Shown here piece by piece: positions 17,013-27,412 of a DNA stretch of 64,000 nucleotides. Below the pieces are notes generated by a model, which saw nothing but the letters and a program-made list of their open reading frames with translations, was not told where the DNA came from and made no database searches. This stretch comes from Rhizobium sp. 18065. Its GTDB lineage: Bacteria; Pseudomonadota; Alphaproteobacteria; Rhizobiales; Rhizobiaceae. The stretch spans positions 248,001-312,000 of the forward strand of contig NZ_CACSJP010000006.1 of assembly GCF_902706095.1 (NCBI RefSeq), in the 5' to 3' direction. The first letter of the stretch is position 1. Each line of letters opens with the position of its first letter. The position numbers were made by a program, and so were the translations under genes.

Positions 17013-17984
17013 TTATCTCTCTATAAGAACCTCACGGGGCTTTTCTTGAATGCTGTCGAAGCTCATCGTGTCCCTCTGATAGAAGCCATCGTCCCAGACA
17101 ACTTGATACCGATAGCTTCCCGACATGTAGTTCTCTTCAGGCAACATGACGTGCCAGAGGTCGCATTTATTTATGTCGTAGGGGTCGGAGACTAAAGCTT
17201 TGCAGCGGTCGAAATCGCTATCTAATATATACCGCGCAATCACTGCCTTTGGCGTGATGGAAAAGTTAACCAGCTGCGAGTCATCTTCTTGTGCGCCACA
17301 GCCACTGTTCCAAGAGAAATTGACGTGCGCAGCCTGGGCAATCTTTTTCGAAGCGAAAGCGACATCCTTGAAAACAGGTGATAAGAGCATCTGCTTTTCC
17401 ACCAAGGATCGGTCTCCCTCAAGAATACCCTTGGCTTTCTTCAGGCCACCCTCGATGCGCTCGTATAACATACCAATCTCCGTGGACCATTTGCCAGCAG
17501 CTTTGAGGAGCGGAGGATATTGGTCTGCACGGAGTTCCAGCAATTCCATCCTATCGATTATGCTACCGGGACCAATATCGGCCTTCACCTCAAAGCTGTC
17601 CACAGCGTCCTCGACATCGCCTTCTGGTGGAGTCAGTAACCCGCATTCTTCCGCGGGAGAAAGGTCAATGAAGCTTTGACACACAGCTTCCATGTCGAAG
17701 CCGATTTCCCTCTTCAAGAAGTAGCTATCTCGTGCATCCTCAGATACCTGAATGCTTGCCAACTCGGCCTTCGTCAAAGGAACAAAATCGCTATATCGCC
17801 AGCTATCGAGGCTGTAGCAGCCTCTTTCGTCAGTCTGTCCGCTTTCAACGAGTTCGTTCCTATTGTCGTCTACAATCCTCTGTAAATCCTCAGCAGACGG
17901 AAATGAACCGCTATCCTCTTGGCAAGCAACGGTCAATGGCACTGACAATGCTATAGTTGACGAAAGCAAGAACATGCGACCCAT
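17013..17984 (-). CDS. Unrecognised exported protein
   Basis: 323 residues, with a signal peptide at about 1-21 (MGRMFLLSSTIALSVPLTVA). The residue after it is Cys21, so a lipoprotein is possible, though Thr at -3 is not a classical lipobox. The mature part is acidic with a mixed helical middle (IERIEGGLKKAKGIL-like region around 175-200) and several cysteines (RGCYSLD, EAVCQSF, EECGLL, SGCGAQ, DRCKAL, NKCDLW) that may form disulfides. AGGAG sits about 7 nt before ATG 17984. It is first gene of a two-gene operon with the membrane protein at 16492. AT-rich relative to the window. No homology recognised. Confidence 0.7.
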   Translation of the reverse strand: MGRMFLLSSTIALSVPLTVACQEDSGSFPSAEDLQRIVDDNRNELVESGQTDERGCYSLDSWRYSDFVPLTKAELASIQVSEDARDSYFLKREIGFDMEAVCQSFIDLSPAEECGLLTPPEGDVEDAVDSFEVKADIGPGSIIDRMELLELRADQYPPLLKAAGKWSTEIGMLYERIEGGLKKAKGILEGDRSLVEKQMLLSPVFKDVAFASKKIAQAAHVNFSWNSGCGAQEDDSQLVNFSITPKAVIARYILDSDFDRCKALVSDPYDINKCDLWHVMLPEENYMSGSYRYQVVWDDGFYQRDTMSFDSIQEKPREVLIER

Positions 17985-18350
17985 GACACTCTCCTCCGCT
18001 TTGCGTCTTTCAATTATATCCCTATCTTGCTTGATTTGCTACGGCACGCGAGCACCTGAGTTGGTACACAGCTTCATCACTTTCGCTGTGACTACGCGCT
18101 ATTCACCCATGAAAGAGCGACAGCCACCAGCATCGAAGGGCCGAAGACTGCAATATCGGCCAGTTGCTTCACGGGTAAGATCTATTGCGCGGCTGACCCG
18201 CTGATGTGGTGGCGCTCGCCTTTTCGTCTGCAAGGCGCCGAAACCGGAAGAACGTACCCCCCGGTCACTTTCACCAAGTTGCACGCTCTGCGATCCGCAC
18301 TTCGCCCAGCCCACTGACTAGGAGCAACAACCGCCCCCTCCCGCAAACGC
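17985..18350. other. Intergenic region between low-GC operon and rplQ terminator
   Basis: About 366 bases. It presumably carries the promoter of the operon at 17984. Composition returns to normal near 18200. No gene is supported; open frames here lack ribosome sites. Confidence 0.5.
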
Positions 18351-18384
18351 AAAAGAGCCGGGTGATCGCTCACCCGGCTCTTTT
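18351..18384 (-). terminator. Terminator of the alpha operon (bidirectional form)
   Basis: AAAAGAGCCGGGTGA pairs perfectly with TCACCCGGCTCTTTT around a four-base loop (TCGC). It has T-runs in both orientations and lies 30 bases past the rplQ stop. Strong intrinsic terminator. Confidence 0.95.
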
Positions 18385-18413
18385 TGTTATCCATCCCTTG
18401 CGGGAGGGAAATA

Positions 18414-18836
18414 TTACGCTGCTTCAGCTTCGGCTTCAGCAGCAACGCGGGCCTTGTCGGCTGCGCCCTTGGCGTCGACGTCACGCTCGACGAATTCGAC
18501 AACAGCCATGGCGGCGTTGTCGCCGAGGCGGTAGCCGGCCTTCATGATGCGCAGGTAGCCGCCGTTGCGGGTGGCGTAGCGGGTTGCGATCGCGTCGAAC
18601 AGCTTGGCAACAACGGCCACGTCGCGGATCTGCGAGATTGCCTGGCGACGTGCATGCAGGTCGCCCTTCTTGCCGAGGGTCACGAGCTTTTCGACGATCG
18701 GGCGAATTTCCTTCGCCTTCGGCAGGGTCGTGACGATCTGCTCATGCAGGATGAGCGAAGCAGCCATGTTGGCGAACATCGCCTTACGGTGGCTGGCGGT
18801 ACGGTTCAGCTTGCGGCCGGCTTTCTGGTGGCGCAT
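18414..18836 (-). CDS. rplQ: 50S ribosomal protein L17 (bL17)
   Basis: 140 residues with the [20 protein letters not shown] start and [20 protein letters not shown] core of L17. It binds 23S rRNA near the tunnel exit. The Ala/Glu-rich tail (last 15 residues) is usual in rhizobia. It is the last gene of the alpha operon, 116 bases after rpoA, and is followed by the strong terminator at 18351. Confidence 0.98.
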   Translation of the reverse strand: MRHQKAGRKLNRTASHRKAMFANMAASLILHEQIVTTLPKAKEIRPIVEKLVTLGKKGDLHARRQAISQIRDVAVVAKLFDAIATRYATRNGGYLRIMKAGYRLGDNAAMAVVEFVERDVDAKGAADKARVAAEAEAEAA

Positions 18837-18952
18837 TGCTATTCTCCTTTAAGTGCAGGCTCTATCTCAGAGGCTGCCGTTTCCTGACACATACAGGCAT
18901 GCGCCTGCAGTTTGACGGGGAAAGGCAGATTTAGAGGCTGCCTTCACTGTTA

Positions 18953-19963
18953 TTAATATTGGTCTTCGTAACGCTTTGCGAGATCTTCGATGTTCTCTGG
19001 CGGCCAGGCCGGTACTTCCATACCGAGGTGCAGGCCCATGGAAGCGAGAACTTCCTTGATTTCGTTCAGCGACTTGCGACCAAAGTTCGGCGTGCGCAGC
19101 ATTTCCGCCTCGGTCTTCTGGATCAGATCGCCGATGTACACGATGTTGTCGTTCTTCAGGCAGTTTGCCGAGCGGACAGACAATTCGAGTTCGTCGACCT
19201 TCTTGAGGAGAGCCGGGTTGAATGCGAGTTCGGTGACCGATTCCTCTTCGACTTCCTTCTGCGGTTCGTCGAAGTTGACGAAGACGCCGAGCTGGTCCTG
19301 AAGGATGCGGGCGGCGAAGGCAACTGCGTCTTCACCGGTGACCGAACCGTCGGTCTCGATGGTCATGGACAGCTTATCGTAGTCGAGAACCTGGCCTTCG
19401 CGGGTGTTTTCCACCTTGTAGGACACTTTCTTGACCGGCGAGTAGAGGCTGTCGACCGGGATAAGACCGATCGGGGCATCTTCTGCGCGGTTACGATCAG
19501 CCGGGACATAACCCTTGCCGTTGTTGACCGTGAACTCCATACGGATCTCGGCGCCCTCGTCGAGCGTGCAGATCACGTGGTTCGGGTTCAGGATCTCGAT
19601 GTCGCCGACCGTCTGGATGTCGCCAGCGGTGACAACGCCCGGACCCTGCTTGCGAACGACCATGCGCTTGGCATCGTCGCCGTCCATCTTGATGGCGATT
19701 TCCTTGATGTTCAAAACGATATCGGTGACGTCTTCGCGGACGCCCGGGATCGAAGAGAACTCATGCAGAACGCCGTCGATCTGAACAGCCGTAACAGCAG
19801 CACCGCGCAGCGACGACAAGAGAACGCGACGCAGAGCATTGCCGAGCGTCAGGCCGAAGCCACGCTCGAGCGGTTCTGCAACCAACGTTGCCTTGGTGCG
19901 GCCAGACGAGGTGAATTCCACCTTGTTCGGCTTGATCAGTTCCTGCCAATTCTTCTGGATCAT
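18953..19963 (-). CDS. rpoA: RNA polymerase subunit alpha
   Basis: 336 residues. The N-terminal dimerisation domain (about 1-235) has [19 protein letters not shown]; a linker follows, then the C-terminal domain (about 250-325) with [19 protein letters not shown], which contains the DNA/activator-contacting Arg (Arg265 in E. coli), and a helix-hairpin-helix [17 protein letters not shown]. It nucleates core polymerase assembly. A perfect 8-bp hairpin (19981-20005) lies in the 100-base gap to rpsK. Confidence 0.98.
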   Translation of the reverse strand: MIQKNWQELIKPNKVEFTSSGRTKATLVAEPLERGFGLTLGNALRRVLLSSLRGAAVTAVQIDGVLHEFSSIPGVREDVTDIVLNIKEIAIKMDGDDAKRMVVRKQGPGVVTAGDIQTVGDIEILNPNHVICTLDEGAEIRMEFTVNNGKGYVPADRNRAEDAPIGLIPVDSLYSPVKKVSYKVENTREGQVLDYDKLSMTIETDGSVTGEDAVAFAARILQDQLGVFVNFDEPQKEVEEESVTELAFNPALLKKVDELELSVRSANCLKNDNIVYIGDLIQKTEAEMLRTPNFGRKSLNEIKEVLASMGLHLGMEVPAWPPENIEDLAKRYEDQY

Positions 19964-19980
19964 AATTATACCTTCCGTTC

Positions 19981-20005
19981 GTCGTCACCATCCAATCGTG
20001 ACGAC
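19981..20005 (-). other. Hairpin in rpsK-rpoA gap
   Basis: GTCGTCAC and GTGACGAC pair perfectly across a 9-base loop. There is no T-run, so RNA processing or stabilisation is more likely than termination. Confidence 0.5.
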
Positions 20006-20063
20006 CGAGCATGAGAAGCACCGGGAACGCGCTTTCGGCACATTCCCGGCAAACGAAGAATGA

Positions 20064-20453
20064 TCAGACGCGACGCTTCTTGCGCGGACGGCAACCATTG
20101 TGCGGGATCGGGGTCACGTCGCGGATGGACGTGATCATGAAGCCGGCAGCCTGGAGGGCGCGCAGAGCGGATTCACGACCCGAACCCGGACCGCAAACTT
20201 CCACTTCGAGAGACTTCATGCCGTGTTCCTGAGCCTTCTTGGCGCAGTCTTCGGCCGCGATCTGAGCCGCAAACGGGGTCGACTTACGCGAACCCTTGAA
20301 GCCCTTCGCACCAGCAGACGACCAGGCAATTGCATTGCCCTGTGCGTCGGTGATGGTGATCATGGTGTTGTTGAAGGTCGAGTTGACGTGAGCGACACCC
20401 GACGAGATGTTCTTGCGTTCGCGACGGCGAATGCGTGTGGCTTCCTTGGCCAT
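20064..20453 (-). CDS. rpsK: 30S ribosomal protein S11 (uS11)
   Basis: 129 residues from ATG 20453 ([19 protein letters not shown]). Conserved [17 protein letters not shown] and the [10 protein letters not shown] tail are intact. It lies in the 30S platform, contacting the mRNA exit region. The frame extends 23 codons upstream without homology. An alpha-operon gene downstream of rpsM. Confidence 0.98.
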   Translation of the reverse strand: MAKEATRIRRRERKNISSGVAHVNSTFNNTMITITDAQGNAIAWSSAGAKGFKGSRKSTPFAAQIAAEDCAKKAQEHGMKSLEVEVCGPGSGRESALRALQAAGFMITSIRDVTPIPHNGCRPRKKRRV

Positions 20454-20521
20454 GGTATTCCTTTCGTTGATCTTAGCACCGCCGTAATTCCAGCGGCTCC
20501 ACCAATCGAGACAATAGGCCA

Positions 20522-20559
20522 AAGGCTTTGCGCAATAGAGACCTATTGCCCAAAGCCTT
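20522..20559 (-). other. Long hairpin in rpsM-rpsK gap
   Basis: AAGGCTTTG plus GCAATA pair with TATTGC plus CAAAGCCTT with one internal mismatch, giving a stem of about 16 bp, 20 bases after the rpsM stop. It lacks a strong T-run; it may be a processing site or an attenuating structure. Confidence 0.55.
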
Positions 20560-20579
20560 CAAACCGATCGGCTCGAAAA

Positions 20580-20948
20580 TTACTTCTTCTTACCAGCGAT
20601 CGCCTTCGCCGGACCCTTGCGGGTGCGGGCGTTGGTGTGCGTACGCTGACCGCGGACCGGAAGGCCACGGCGATGACGCAGACCGCGGTAGCAGCCCAGG
20701 TCCATCAGACGCTTGATGTTCATCGAGTTTTCGCGACGCAGGTCGCCTTCGACCTGGTAGTCGCGGTCGATGGTTTCGCGGATTGCCAAAACTTCAGCAT
20801 CCGTGAGCTGGTGAACGCGACGTTCAGCCGGAATACCGACCTTCTCGACGATCTCCTGTGCGAATTTTGTGCCGATCCCGTGAATATACGTCAGCGCAAT
20901 AACTACGCGCTTCGCGGTCGGGATGTTGACGCCAGCGATACGTGCCAC
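20580..20948 (-). CDS. rpsM: 30S ribosomal protein S13 (uS13)
   Basis: 122 residues from a GTG start at 20948 with AAGGAG about 9 nt upstream ([20 protein letters not shown]). It contains [19 protein letters not shown] and the basic tail [21 protein letters not shown]. It forms intersubunit bridges and contacts P-site tRNA. First gene of the alpha operon; 230 bases separate it from adk, and a promoter is expected there. The frame is open to a further ATG upstream, but that would add 24 unrelated residues. Confidence 0.97.
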   Translation of the reverse strand: MARIAGVNIPTAKRVVIALTYIHGIGTKFAQEIVEKVGIPAERRVHQLTDAEVLAIRETIDRDYQVEGDLRRENSMNIKRLMDLGCYRGLRHRRGLPVRGQRTHTNARTRKGPAKAIAGKKK

Positions 20949-21019
20949 GCCTATTCTCCTTGCGTTCCAGTTGCCATCCGGCAAGTGGTGTCTCGTTACA
21001 CGGCCCCCACGGAGCCGCA

Positions 21020-21046
21020 ATTACAAATCCGGTTCTCAACAGTCAA
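21020..21046 (-). promoter_or_regulatory. Possible alpha-operon promoter
   Basis: On the minus strand, TTGACT (21046-21041) and TGTAAT (21025-21020) are spaced by 15 bases, about 72 bases before the rpsM start. Spacing is short of the optimal 17, so support is weak; location is apt. Confidence 0.3.
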
Positions 21047-21178
21047 AACGATCGAACCCGGTCTTCCGTCGTCAGGAAGAACGCGCCGATCGCATCAAAG
21101 TCGCGAGTTGGCGCGGTCTTTAGCGGAATCGGTCGACAAAAGCAACCGGCCCCGCGAAGATTCTTAATCTCTAAGGCC

Positions 21179-21829
21179 TTACAGGCCCGCGAGAATGGCA
21201 TCGATTTCCGCAGTCACGGTATCGATCTCACCCATGCCGTCCACCGAATGCAGCTTGCCCTTGGCGTAGTAGTAGCCAAGCAGCGGTGCCGTTTCCTTGT
21301 AATAGGCCGACATGCGCGTGCGCACGGTTTCGGCGTTATCGTCAGGACGGCGCTTGAAGTGTGTGGATCCGCACTTGTCGCAGACCCCTTCCACCTTCGG
21401 CTTCAGATTGGTGTCGTGGTAACCGGCGCCACAGTTGGCACAGGTATAACGACCGGCAACACGATCGGCCAGAACGACATCATCCACCTTGATCTCGATG
21501 ACCGCCGACAGGTCGAGACCCTTGGCGTTCAGCATCGATTCGGTGGCATCCGCCTGCACCAGGGTGCGGGGAAAGCCATCGAGGATGAAACCCTTCGAAC
21601 AATCCGGGGCGTCGATGCGCTCCGAGACGATCGCGATGACGATATCATCGGACACCAGCTTGCCGGCATCCATGACGGCCTTGGCGCGCTTTCCGACTTC
21701 GGTGCCTGCGGATACGGCCGCACGCAGCATATCGCCCGTGGAGAGCTGCGGGATACCGTGCTTTTCCACGATCCGCTGGGCTTGGGTCCCCTTACCCGCG
21801 CCCGGCGGTCCTAATAGAATCAGTCTCAT
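21179..21829 (-). CDS. adk: Adenylate kinase, zinc-LID form
   Basis: 216 residues. It interconverts ATP, AMP and ADP. The P-loop is [11 protein letters not shown] at the N-terminus and the AMP-binding [10 protein letters not shown] follows. The LID domain is the long form with four cysteines ([12 protein letters not shown] and [11 protein letters not shown]), expected to hold structural zinc. It overlaps the secY stop by four bases (21826-21829), so it is translated with secY at the end of the spc operon. Confidence 0.97.
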   Translation of the reverse strand: MRLILLGPPGAGKGTQAQRIVEKHGIPQLSTGDMLRAAVSAGTEVGKRAKAVMDAGKLVSDDIVIAIVSERIDAPDCSKGFILDGFPRTLVQADATESMLNAKGLDLSAVIEIKVDDVVLADRVAGRYTCANCGAGYHDTNLKPKVEGVCDKCGSTHFKRRPDDNAETVRTRMSAYYKETAPLLGYYYAKGKLHSVDGMGEIDTVTAEIDAILAGL

Positions 21830-23166
21830 CGTCCCCTCTTTCCTCCACGCAACTTCGACTTCTTGATCAGGCCTTCATATTGCTGCGCGATCAGATGTCC
21901 CTGAATCTGTGCTACAGTATCAAGGGTGACGCTGACAACAATCAAAAGCGATGTACCACCAAGGGCTAATGGCACGCCGGTCTGCGCGACGAGGATTTCG
22001 GGAAGAATACAAACAACGACGAGGTAGAGCGCGCCGACCACGGTGATCCGGGTCAGAACGTAGTCGATGTATTCAGCCGTACGGTCGCCAGGGCGGATGC
22101 CCGGAATGAAGCCGCCATGCTTCTTCAGGTTGTCGGCCGTGTCCTTCGGATTGAAGACGATAGCCGTGTAGAAGAAGGCAAAGAAGGCGATCAGGGCCGC
22201 ATACATCATCATGTAAATCGGATGACCATGGGTCAGGGCAGCGACGATGGTCGTTGCCCAGCCCGGCAGCTGGGCGCCGCCAGCAAAGCCTGCAGCCGTT
22301 GCCGGCAGGAGCAGCAGCGACGACGCGAAGATCGCCGGGATGACGCCTGCAGTGTTCAGCTTCAGCGGCAGGTGCGAGGTGTCGCCCTGGAACATGCGGT
22401 TACCGACCTGGCGCTTCGGATACTGGATCAGAAGGCGACGCTGGGCGCGCTCGACGAAGACGATCAGGGCGATCGCTGCAATCGCGACAACGATGACGGT
22501 CAGGATCAGCGCAGTCGACAGGGCGCCGGTGCGGCCAAGGTCGAGCGTGTGGGCGAGCGCCGTCGGCAGGCCTGCGGCGATGCCGGCGAAGATGATCAGC
22601 GAAATGCCGTTGCCGATGCCGCGCGAGGTGATCTGCTCACCGAGCCACATCAGGAACATCGTGCCGCCAAGCAGCGTCAGAACCGTCGAAACACGGAAGA
22701 ACCAGCCCGCATCGGTGACAAGCCCCTGCCCGCTCTCGAGACCGACGGCAATGCCGTAGGCCTGCAGAGCGCCGAGCAGAACCGTGCCGTAGCGCGTATA
22801 CTGGTTGATGATCTTGCGGCCCTGCTCGCCCTCTTTCTTGAGGTTTTCCAGCGCCGGCACGACCGAGGTCATGAGCTGGACGATGATCGAGGCAGAGATG
22901 TAAGGCATGATCCCGAGGGCGAAGATCGCCATGCGCTCGACAGCGCCACCGGAAAACATGTTGAAAAGACCGAGGATACCACCGGACTGACCCTGGAAGG
23001 CCGCGGCATATGCCTCCGGATTGAGGCCAGGCAGCGGAATATGCGTGCCAAGGCGATAGACCAGCAAGGCGGCCAGAGTGAACCAGAGGCGCTTCTTCAG
23101 ATCTTCCGCCTTGGCGAAAGTCGAGAAGTTCAGGTTCGAGGCCAGTTGTTCCGCTGCAGAAGCCAT
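21826..23166 (-). CDS. secY: Protein translocase subunit SecY
   Basis: 446 residues with ten transmembrane helices; the central channel of the Sec translocon. It starts at ATG 23166 ([20 protein letters not shown]), includes [21 protein letters not shown] and the conserved [14 protein letters not shown] and [20 protein letters not shown] segments. It is separated from rplO by 239 bases with a terminator-like hairpin, and overlaps adk. SecE is encoded at 50767 in this window. Confidence 0.97.
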   Translation of the reverse strand: MASAAEQLASNLNFSTFAKAEDLKKRLWFTLAALLVYRLGTHIPLPGLNPEAYAAAFQGQSGGILGLFNMFSGGAVERMAIFALGIMPYISASIIVQLMTSVVPALENLKKEGEQGRKIINQYTRYGTVLLGALQAYGIAVGLESGQGLVTDAGWFFRVSTVLTLLGGTMFLMWLGEQITSRGIGNGISLIIFAGIAAGLPTALAHTLDLGRTGALSTALILTVIVVAIAAIALIVFVERAQRRLLIQYPKRQVGNRMFQGDTSHLPLKLNTAGVIPAIFASSLLLLPATAAGFAGGAQLPGWATTIVAALTHGHPIYMMMYAALIAFFAFFYTAIVFNPKDTADNLKKHGGFIPGIRPGDRTAEYIDYVLTRITVVGALYLVVVCILPEILVAQTGVPLALGGTSLLIVVSVTLDTVAQIQGHLIAQQYEGLIKKSKLRGGKRGR

Positions 23167-23364
23167 AAAATTCTCCGCAAACCATGATCGGCAATGCTCA
23201 TGCACCGACCGCAGGCTGTTCGTTCAAACTGCTTTTAAGAAAACAGGCGCGTGGGAGAAGTTGCCGAGCAACAGCATGCCTCACACTCTTGTTTTCCAGT
23301 ACTTCCCGGAAGACGAAACCACGTCATTCCGTCCTGGGATCGTGAGGCTCACATATGGGAGCAA

Positions 23365-23395
23365 AATCGCCCGGTGTGAAGCACCCCGGGCGATT
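23365..23395 (-). terminator. Terminator-like hairpin between rplO and secY
   Basis: AATCGCCCGG pairs perfectly with CCGGGCGATT (minus-strand order, 11-base loop), followed by TT. It begins about 11 bases past the rplO stop. The T-run is short, so termination may be partial. Confidence 0.6.
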
Positions 23396-23405
23396 GTTTC
23401 GTCAC

Positions 23406-23885
23406 TTATTCAGCAGCTTTTGCAGCTGCTTCGAGCAGCTTGATCGAGCTGCCCGACTTTTCGATCTTCTCGACAGCAACCTTGGAGGCGCCGGCAACTT
23501 CAAAAGTTACCTTCGTCGTCAGTTCGCCGCCAGACAGGATACGAACGCCGTCCTTCAGGCGACGGATAACACCGGCCGCCTTGAGGGATGCTGCGTCAAC
23601 CGTTGCCTTCGCATCGAGCTTGCCGGCATCAATCGCCTGCTGAACGCGGCCGAGCGATACGGTCACATATTCAGAAGCGAAGATGTTGTTGAAGCCACGC
23701 TTCGGCAGACGACGGTAGATAGGCATCTGACCGCCTTCGAAGCCGTTGACGGCAACGCCAGAACGGGCCTTCTGACCCTTGACGCCGCGACCACCGGTCT
23801 TGCCCTTGCCAGAGCCGATACCGCGACCTACGCGGATACGGTCCTTGGTTGCGCCTTCGTTGTCTTTGATTTCATTCAGTTTCAT
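23406..23885 (-). CDS. rplO: 50S ribosomal protein L15 (uL15)
   Basis: 159 residues from ATG 23885 ([20 protein letters not shown]). The glycine/lysine-rich N-terminal rRNA-binding stretch ([20 protein letters not shown]) and the [14 protein letters not shown] motif are present. The upstream in-frame extension of 19 codons is not conserved. A spc-operon gene, 16 bases after rpmD. Confidence 0.98.
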   Translation of the reverse strand: MKLNEIKDNEGATKDRIRVGRGIGSGKGKTGGRGVKGQKARSGVAVNGFEGGQMPIYRRLPKRGFNNIFASEYVTVSLGRVQQAIDAGKLDAKATVDAASLKAAGVIRRLKDGVRILSGGELTTKVTFEVAGASKVAVEKIEKSGSSIKLLEAAAKAAE

Positions 23886-23901
23886 GATGGTATCCTCCGT
23901 C

Positions 23902-24111
23902 TCACTTCTCGTCGACGACGCGAACGAGATGCTGGACAGCACGGATCATACCGCGAACCGAAGGTGTATCCTCCAGCGTGCGAACCCGGTGCATCTTGTT
24001 GAGGCCCAGACCGACCAGCGTTGCGCGCTGGACTGCCGGACGGCGAATTGGGCTGCCGATCTGTTCGACCGTAACCGTCTTTGCTTCAGTCTTCTTCGTA
24101 GCCTTAGCCAT
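23902..24111 (-). CDS. rpmD: 50S ribosomal protein L30 (uL30)
   Basis: 69 residues with the bacterial L30 core ([27 protein letters not shown]). The ten-residue N-terminal extension [11 protein letters not shown] is typical of alphaproteobacteria. Located between rpsE and rplO. Confidence 0.97.
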   Translation of the reverse strand: MAKATKKTEAKTVTVEQIGSPIRRPAVQRATLVGLGLNKMHRVRTLEDTPSVRGMIRAVQHLVRVVDEK

Positions 24112-24125
24112 GGATCAGACTCCTC

Positions 24126-24695
24126 TTATTCTTCAGACGCATTGCCGGAAGCGGCACGGCGAGACTGAAGCGTGGCGAATTTCAAGCCGCGCTGAGCTGC
24201 GATGTCCTTCGGATGCACCTGGTGCTTCAGGGCGTCGAACGTAGCGCGAACCATGTTGTACGGGTTCGAAGAGCCAGTCGACTTGGCGACGACGTCAGAC
24301 ATGCCGAGCGTCTCGAATACGGCGCGCATCGGACCACCGGCGATGATACCGGTACCAGCCTTGGCAGAGCGCAGCAAAACCTTGCCGGCGCCGTGGCGGC
24401 CATGAACGTCGTGATGCAGCGTACGGCCGTCACGCAGCGGAACGAAGATCAGTTCGCGCTTGGCGGCTTCGGTTGCCTTGCGGATCGCTTCCGGCACTTC
24501 ACGTGCCTTGCCGTGGCCGAAACCAACGCGACCCTTCTGGTCACCAACGACGACGAGAGCTGCAAAGCCGAAACGACGGCCGCCCTTCACCACCTTGGCA
24601 ACGCGGTTGATCGCGACCAGCTTGTCTACAAACTCGCTATCGCGCTCTTCACGGTTCTGGCGATCATCGCGCGAACCACGCTTTTCTTGTGCCAT
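24126..24695 (-). CDS. rpsE: 30S ribosomal protein S5 (uS5)
   Basis: 189 residues from ATG 24695. It contains [20 protein letters not shown], the loop associated with spectinomycin response in other bacteria (wild-type-like here), and PRD-type double-stranded RNA-binding fold. The frame is open 42 codons upstream through the intergenic hairpins, without homology. It is separated from rplR by 144 bases with a terminator-like structure. Confidence 0.97.
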   Translation of the reverse strand: MAQEKRGSRDDRQNREERDSEFVDKLVAINRVAKVVKGGRRFGFAALVVVGDQKGRVGFGHGKAREVPEAIRKATEAAKRELIFVPLRDGRTLHHDVHGRHGAGKVLLRSAKAGTGIIAGGPMRAVFETLGMSDVVAKSTGSSNPYNMVRATFDALKHQVHPKDIAAQRGLKFATLQSRRAASGNASEE

Positions 24696-24788
24696 TGTCC
24701 TTTTCCTTTTTTCTTTTCCGGGTGCAATCGGCAGATTACTAAAATTCCGCCCTGCCCTTTGCAGGCATGGACGCGAATCCGGGAGTGA

Positions 24789-24831
24789 CCGGCTTAAAGC
24801 CGGAAAACCGCCCGAGCACAAGCCCGGGCGG
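24789..24831 (-). terminator. Terminator-like hairpins between rplR and rpsE
   Basis: On the minus strand CCGCCCG pairs with CGGGCGG (10-base loop) followed by TTTT at 24807-24804, directly succeeded by a second hairpin CCGGC-tttaa-GCCGG. It begins 8 bases past the rplR stop. Its position inside an otherwise continuous spc operon suggests attenuation or a processing site. Confidence 0.65.
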
Positions 24832-24839
24832 AGATTTCA

Positions 24840-25202
24840 TTAGAAGTTCAGACCACCTTCGCGGGCTGCCTCGGCCAAAGCCTTGATGCGGCCGTGATAG
24901 ATGAAGGCGCCGCGGTCGAATACGACATCCTTGACGCCAGCCTTGACAGCGCGTTCTGCAACGAGCTTGCCAACTGCAGCAGCTGCTGCAACATCGGCGC
25001 CGGTCTTGAGACCAGTCTTCAGGCCGCCGTCGAGCGTCGAGGCAGCCGCGAGGGTCTTGCCAGCGACGTCGTCGATGATCTGAGCGTAGATGTTCTTCGA
25101 CGAGCGATGTACCGACAGACGCGGACGGCCATTGGCCACCGCCTTGATCTGACGTCGTACGCGGTTGGCACGACGAACAAGTGCTTCTTTTCTGCTTGCC
25201 AT
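24840..25202 (-). CDS. rplR: 50S ribosomal protein L18 (uL18)
   Basis: 120 residues, [20 protein letters not shown] with the [20 protein letters not shown] 5S-rRNA-binding core and [20 protein letters not shown] tail. Binds 5S rRNA with L5. 12 bases after rplF; followed by the hairpins at 24789-24831. Confidence 0.98.
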   Translation of the reverse strand: MASRKEALVRRANRVRRQIKAVANGRPRLSVHRSSKNIYAQIIDDVAGKTLAAASTLDGGLKTGLKTGADVAAAAAVGKLVAERAVKAGVKDVVFDRGAFIYHGRIKALAEAAREGGLNF

Positions 25203-25214
25203 TTCGCGCGTTCC

Positions 25215-25748
25215 TTACTTCTTCTTGCCTTCTTTGCGGACAATCCGCTCTTCGGCATACTTAACACCCTTGCCCTTGTAAGGCTCGGGTCCGCGATATT
25301 CGCGGATTTCAGCGGCGACCTGGCCGACCTGCTGCTTGTTAATGCCGGAGACGACGATTTCAGTCGGCTTAGGAACAGCGATCGAGATACCGACCGGCGG
25401 TTCGTAGACAACGTCATGGCTGAAACCGAGCGCCAGCTGCAGGTTCTTGCCCTGCAGAGTTGCGCGGTAACCAACGCCGTTGATCTCGAGCTTGCGCTCG
25501 TAACCGTCCTTGACGCCCTTGAAGATGTTTTCGATCATCGTGCGGGACATGCCCCACTTCGAACGAGCATCCTTGGACTGGTTGATCGGCTGGACGACAA
25601 CAGCGTTGTCTTCAAGCTTCACGGAGACTTCGTCATTGGCGACGAAGAAGAGTTCGCCCTTGGGGCCCTTTGCAGTTACCTTCTGGCCTTCAACCGAGGC
25701 CGTGATCCCTGCAGGAACCTGAACGGGCTTTTTACCGATACGAGACAT
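25215..25748 (-). CDS. rplF: 50S ribosomal protein L6 (uL6)
   Basis: 177 residues, beginning [20 protein letters not shown] and ending with [20 protein letters not shown] plus a KKEGKKK-like tail. Two tandem L6 folds lie near the factor-binding site. 42 bases after rpsH. Confidence 0.98.
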   Translation of the reverse strand: MSRIGKKPVQVPAGITASVEGQKVTAKGPKGELFFVANDEVSVKLEDNAVVVQPINQSKDARSKWGMSRTMIENIFKGVKDGYERKLEINGVGYRATLQGKNLQLALGFSHDVVYEPPVGISIAVPKPTEIVVSGINKQQVGQVAAEIREYRGPEPYKGKGVKYAEERIVRKEGKKK

Positions 25749-25790
25749 TTTAGAATCCTGTCTGTTCGCTAGGGAGATCCTTGCTCAGCC

Positions 25791-26189
25791 TTAGAAGACC
25801 GAGCAAAGAACCTCGCCACCAACATTCTGTTCGCGAGCCTGGTGATCGGCCATTACACCCTTCGGAGTCGAAAGGATCGTAATGCCGAGGCCGTTCGCGA
25901 CCTGCGGGATGGACTTAACCGAGACATAAACTCGGCGGCCCGGCTTGGAGACACGGCCGATTTCGCGGATGACCGAAGCACCTTCGTAGTACTTCAGTTC
26001 AATCTGCAGCTCGGACTTGCCATTACCGTAATCGACCTGGGAATAGCCGCGGATATAACCTTCGGCCTGCAGGACATCGAGAACGCGTGCGCGCAGGTTC
26101 GAGGCCGGTGTGTTCACCGAGCTCTTGCGGCGTGCGGCGCCATTGCGGATTCGGGTGAGCATATCGCCCAACGGATCAGTCATCGTCAT
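25791..26189 (-). CDS. rpsH: 30S ribosomal protein S8 (uS8)
   Basis: 132 residues, [20 protein letters not shown] with C-terminal [20 protein letters not shown] and GGEVLCSVF. It binds the central domain of 16S rRNA and in E. coli represses the spc operon by binding its own message near rplE; the site was not examined here. ATG two codons further in is an alternative start. Confidence 0.98.
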   Translation of the reverse strand: MTMTDPLGDMLTRIRNGAARRKSSVNTPASNLRARVLDVLQAEGYIRGYSQVDYGNGKSELQIELKYYEGASVIREIGRVSKPGRRVYVSVKSIPQVANGLGITILSTPKGVMADHQAREQNVGGEVLCSVF

Positions 26190-26201
26190 TTGCCCGTCTC
26201 C

Positions 26202-26507
26202 TTACCAGCTCGACTTGACAATGCCCGGCACCTTGCCGGAATTGCCCAGTTCGCGAAGTGCGATACGCGACATACCAAGCTTGCGATAGAACGCACGCGG
26301 GCGGCCAGTCACTTCGCAACGATTGCGAACACGTGTCTTGGAGCCATCGCGCGGCAGATCCGCGAGCTTCAGTGTTGCCTTGAACCGATCTTCAATCGAG
26401 AGCGACTGGTTCATGATGATCGCCTTCAGCGCGGCCCGCTTAGCGGCGTGCTGACCGACCAACTTGCGGCGGCGCTTGTTCTTTTCAACTGCGCTTGTCT
26501 TCGCCAT
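26202..26507 (-). CDS. rpsN: 30S ribosomal protein S14 (uS14), zinc-free long form
   Basis: 101 residues. The C-terminal [20 protein letters not shown] shows the family signature but without the paired CxxC motifs, so this is the zinc-independent form. 12 bases before rpsH. Confidence 0.98.
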   Translation of the reverse strand: MAKTSAVEKNKRRRKLVGQHAAKRAALKAIIMNQSLSIEDRFKATLKLADLPRDGSKTRVRNRCEVTGRPRAFYRKLGMSRIALRELGNSGKVPGIVKSSW

Positions 26508-26540
26508 ATGGAAGTTCCTCTTCTACGCTCGTCGTTACGG

Positions 26541-27098
26541 TTATGTACGGAACGGGAAGTTGAACTCTTTCAAAAGAGCCCGTGCTTCGTCGTCCGTCGG
26601 CGCCGTCGTGCAAACGATGATGTCCATGCCCCACATCTGATCAACCTTATCGTAGTTGATCTCAGGGAACACAATGTGCTCCTTGATGCCCATGGCGAAG
26701 TTGCCACGGCCGTCAAAGCTCTTCGGGTTCAGGCCTCGGAAGTCGCGAACGCGCGGAAGCGCGATGTTGATCAGGCGGTCCATGAATTCATACATGCGGG
26801 CGCCACGAAGAGTAACCTTCGCACCGATCGGCATGAATTCGCGAACCTTGAAGCCTGCGATGGAGTTGCGTGCCTTGGTGATAACCGGCTTCTGGCCGGC
26901 GATCGCTGCCAGGTCCGCAGCTGCCACTGTGGGCTTCTTCGAATCGGCGGTTGCTTCACCAACACCCATGTTGATGACGATCTTGTCCAGCTTGGGGATC
27001 ATCATCTCGTTGGCGTAGGAGAACTGCTCCTGCATCGCTGCGCGAATGCGGGAAACGTATTCAGCCTTGAGCCGCGGCTCGTACTTGGACTCAGCCAT
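26541..27098 (-). CDS. rplE: 50S ribosomal protein L5 (uL5)
   Basis: 185 residues, with the motif [37 protein letters not shown] and [18 protein letters not shown]. It binds 5S rRNA and contacts P-site tRNA. The start overlaps the end of rplX by eight bases, implying coupled translation. Confidence 0.98.
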   Translation of the reverse strand: MAESKYEPRLKAEYVSRIRAAMQEQFSYANEMMIPKLDKIVINMGVGEATADSKKPTVAAADLAAIAGQKPVITKARNSIAGFKVREFMPIGAKVTLRGARMYEFMDRLINIALPRVRDFRGLNPKSFDGRGNFAMGIKEHIVFPEINYDKVDQMWGMDIIVCTTAPTDDEARALLKEFNFPFRT

Positions 27099-27399
27099 CG
27101 ATCACATCCCCCGAACGCTTGGCCACACGCACCTTCTTGCCGTCGACGACGGAGAAACCAACGCGGGTCGGCTTGCCGTCCTTGCCGACGATGGCAATGT
27201 TGGACAGGTGAATGGAGGCTTCCTTGTTGATGATGCCAGCTTCCTGCGTCTGAGACTGACGCTGGTGGCGCTTCACCATGTTGATACCACGCACAAATGC
27301 GCGATCTTCTTTCGGCATAACCTGCAGGACTTCGCCAGTGCGGCCCTTGTCCTTGCCGGAGAGTACGACAACGCTGTCGCCTTTGCGGATCTTATTCAT
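27091..27399 (-). CDS. rplX: 50S ribosomal protein L24 (uL24)
   Basis: 102 residues, [23 protein letters not shown] motif at the N-terminus, with [20 protein letters not shown]. It initiates 50S assembly. 13 bases after rplN, and overlapping rplE. Confidence 0.98.
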   Translation of the reverse strand: MNKIRKGDSVVVLSGKDKGRTGEVLQVMPKEDRAFVRGINMVKRHQRQSQTQEAGIINKEASIHLSNIAIVGKDGKPTRVGFSVVDGKKVRVAKRSGDVIDG

Positions 27400-27412
27400 C
27401 GCTTCCCGCTCC

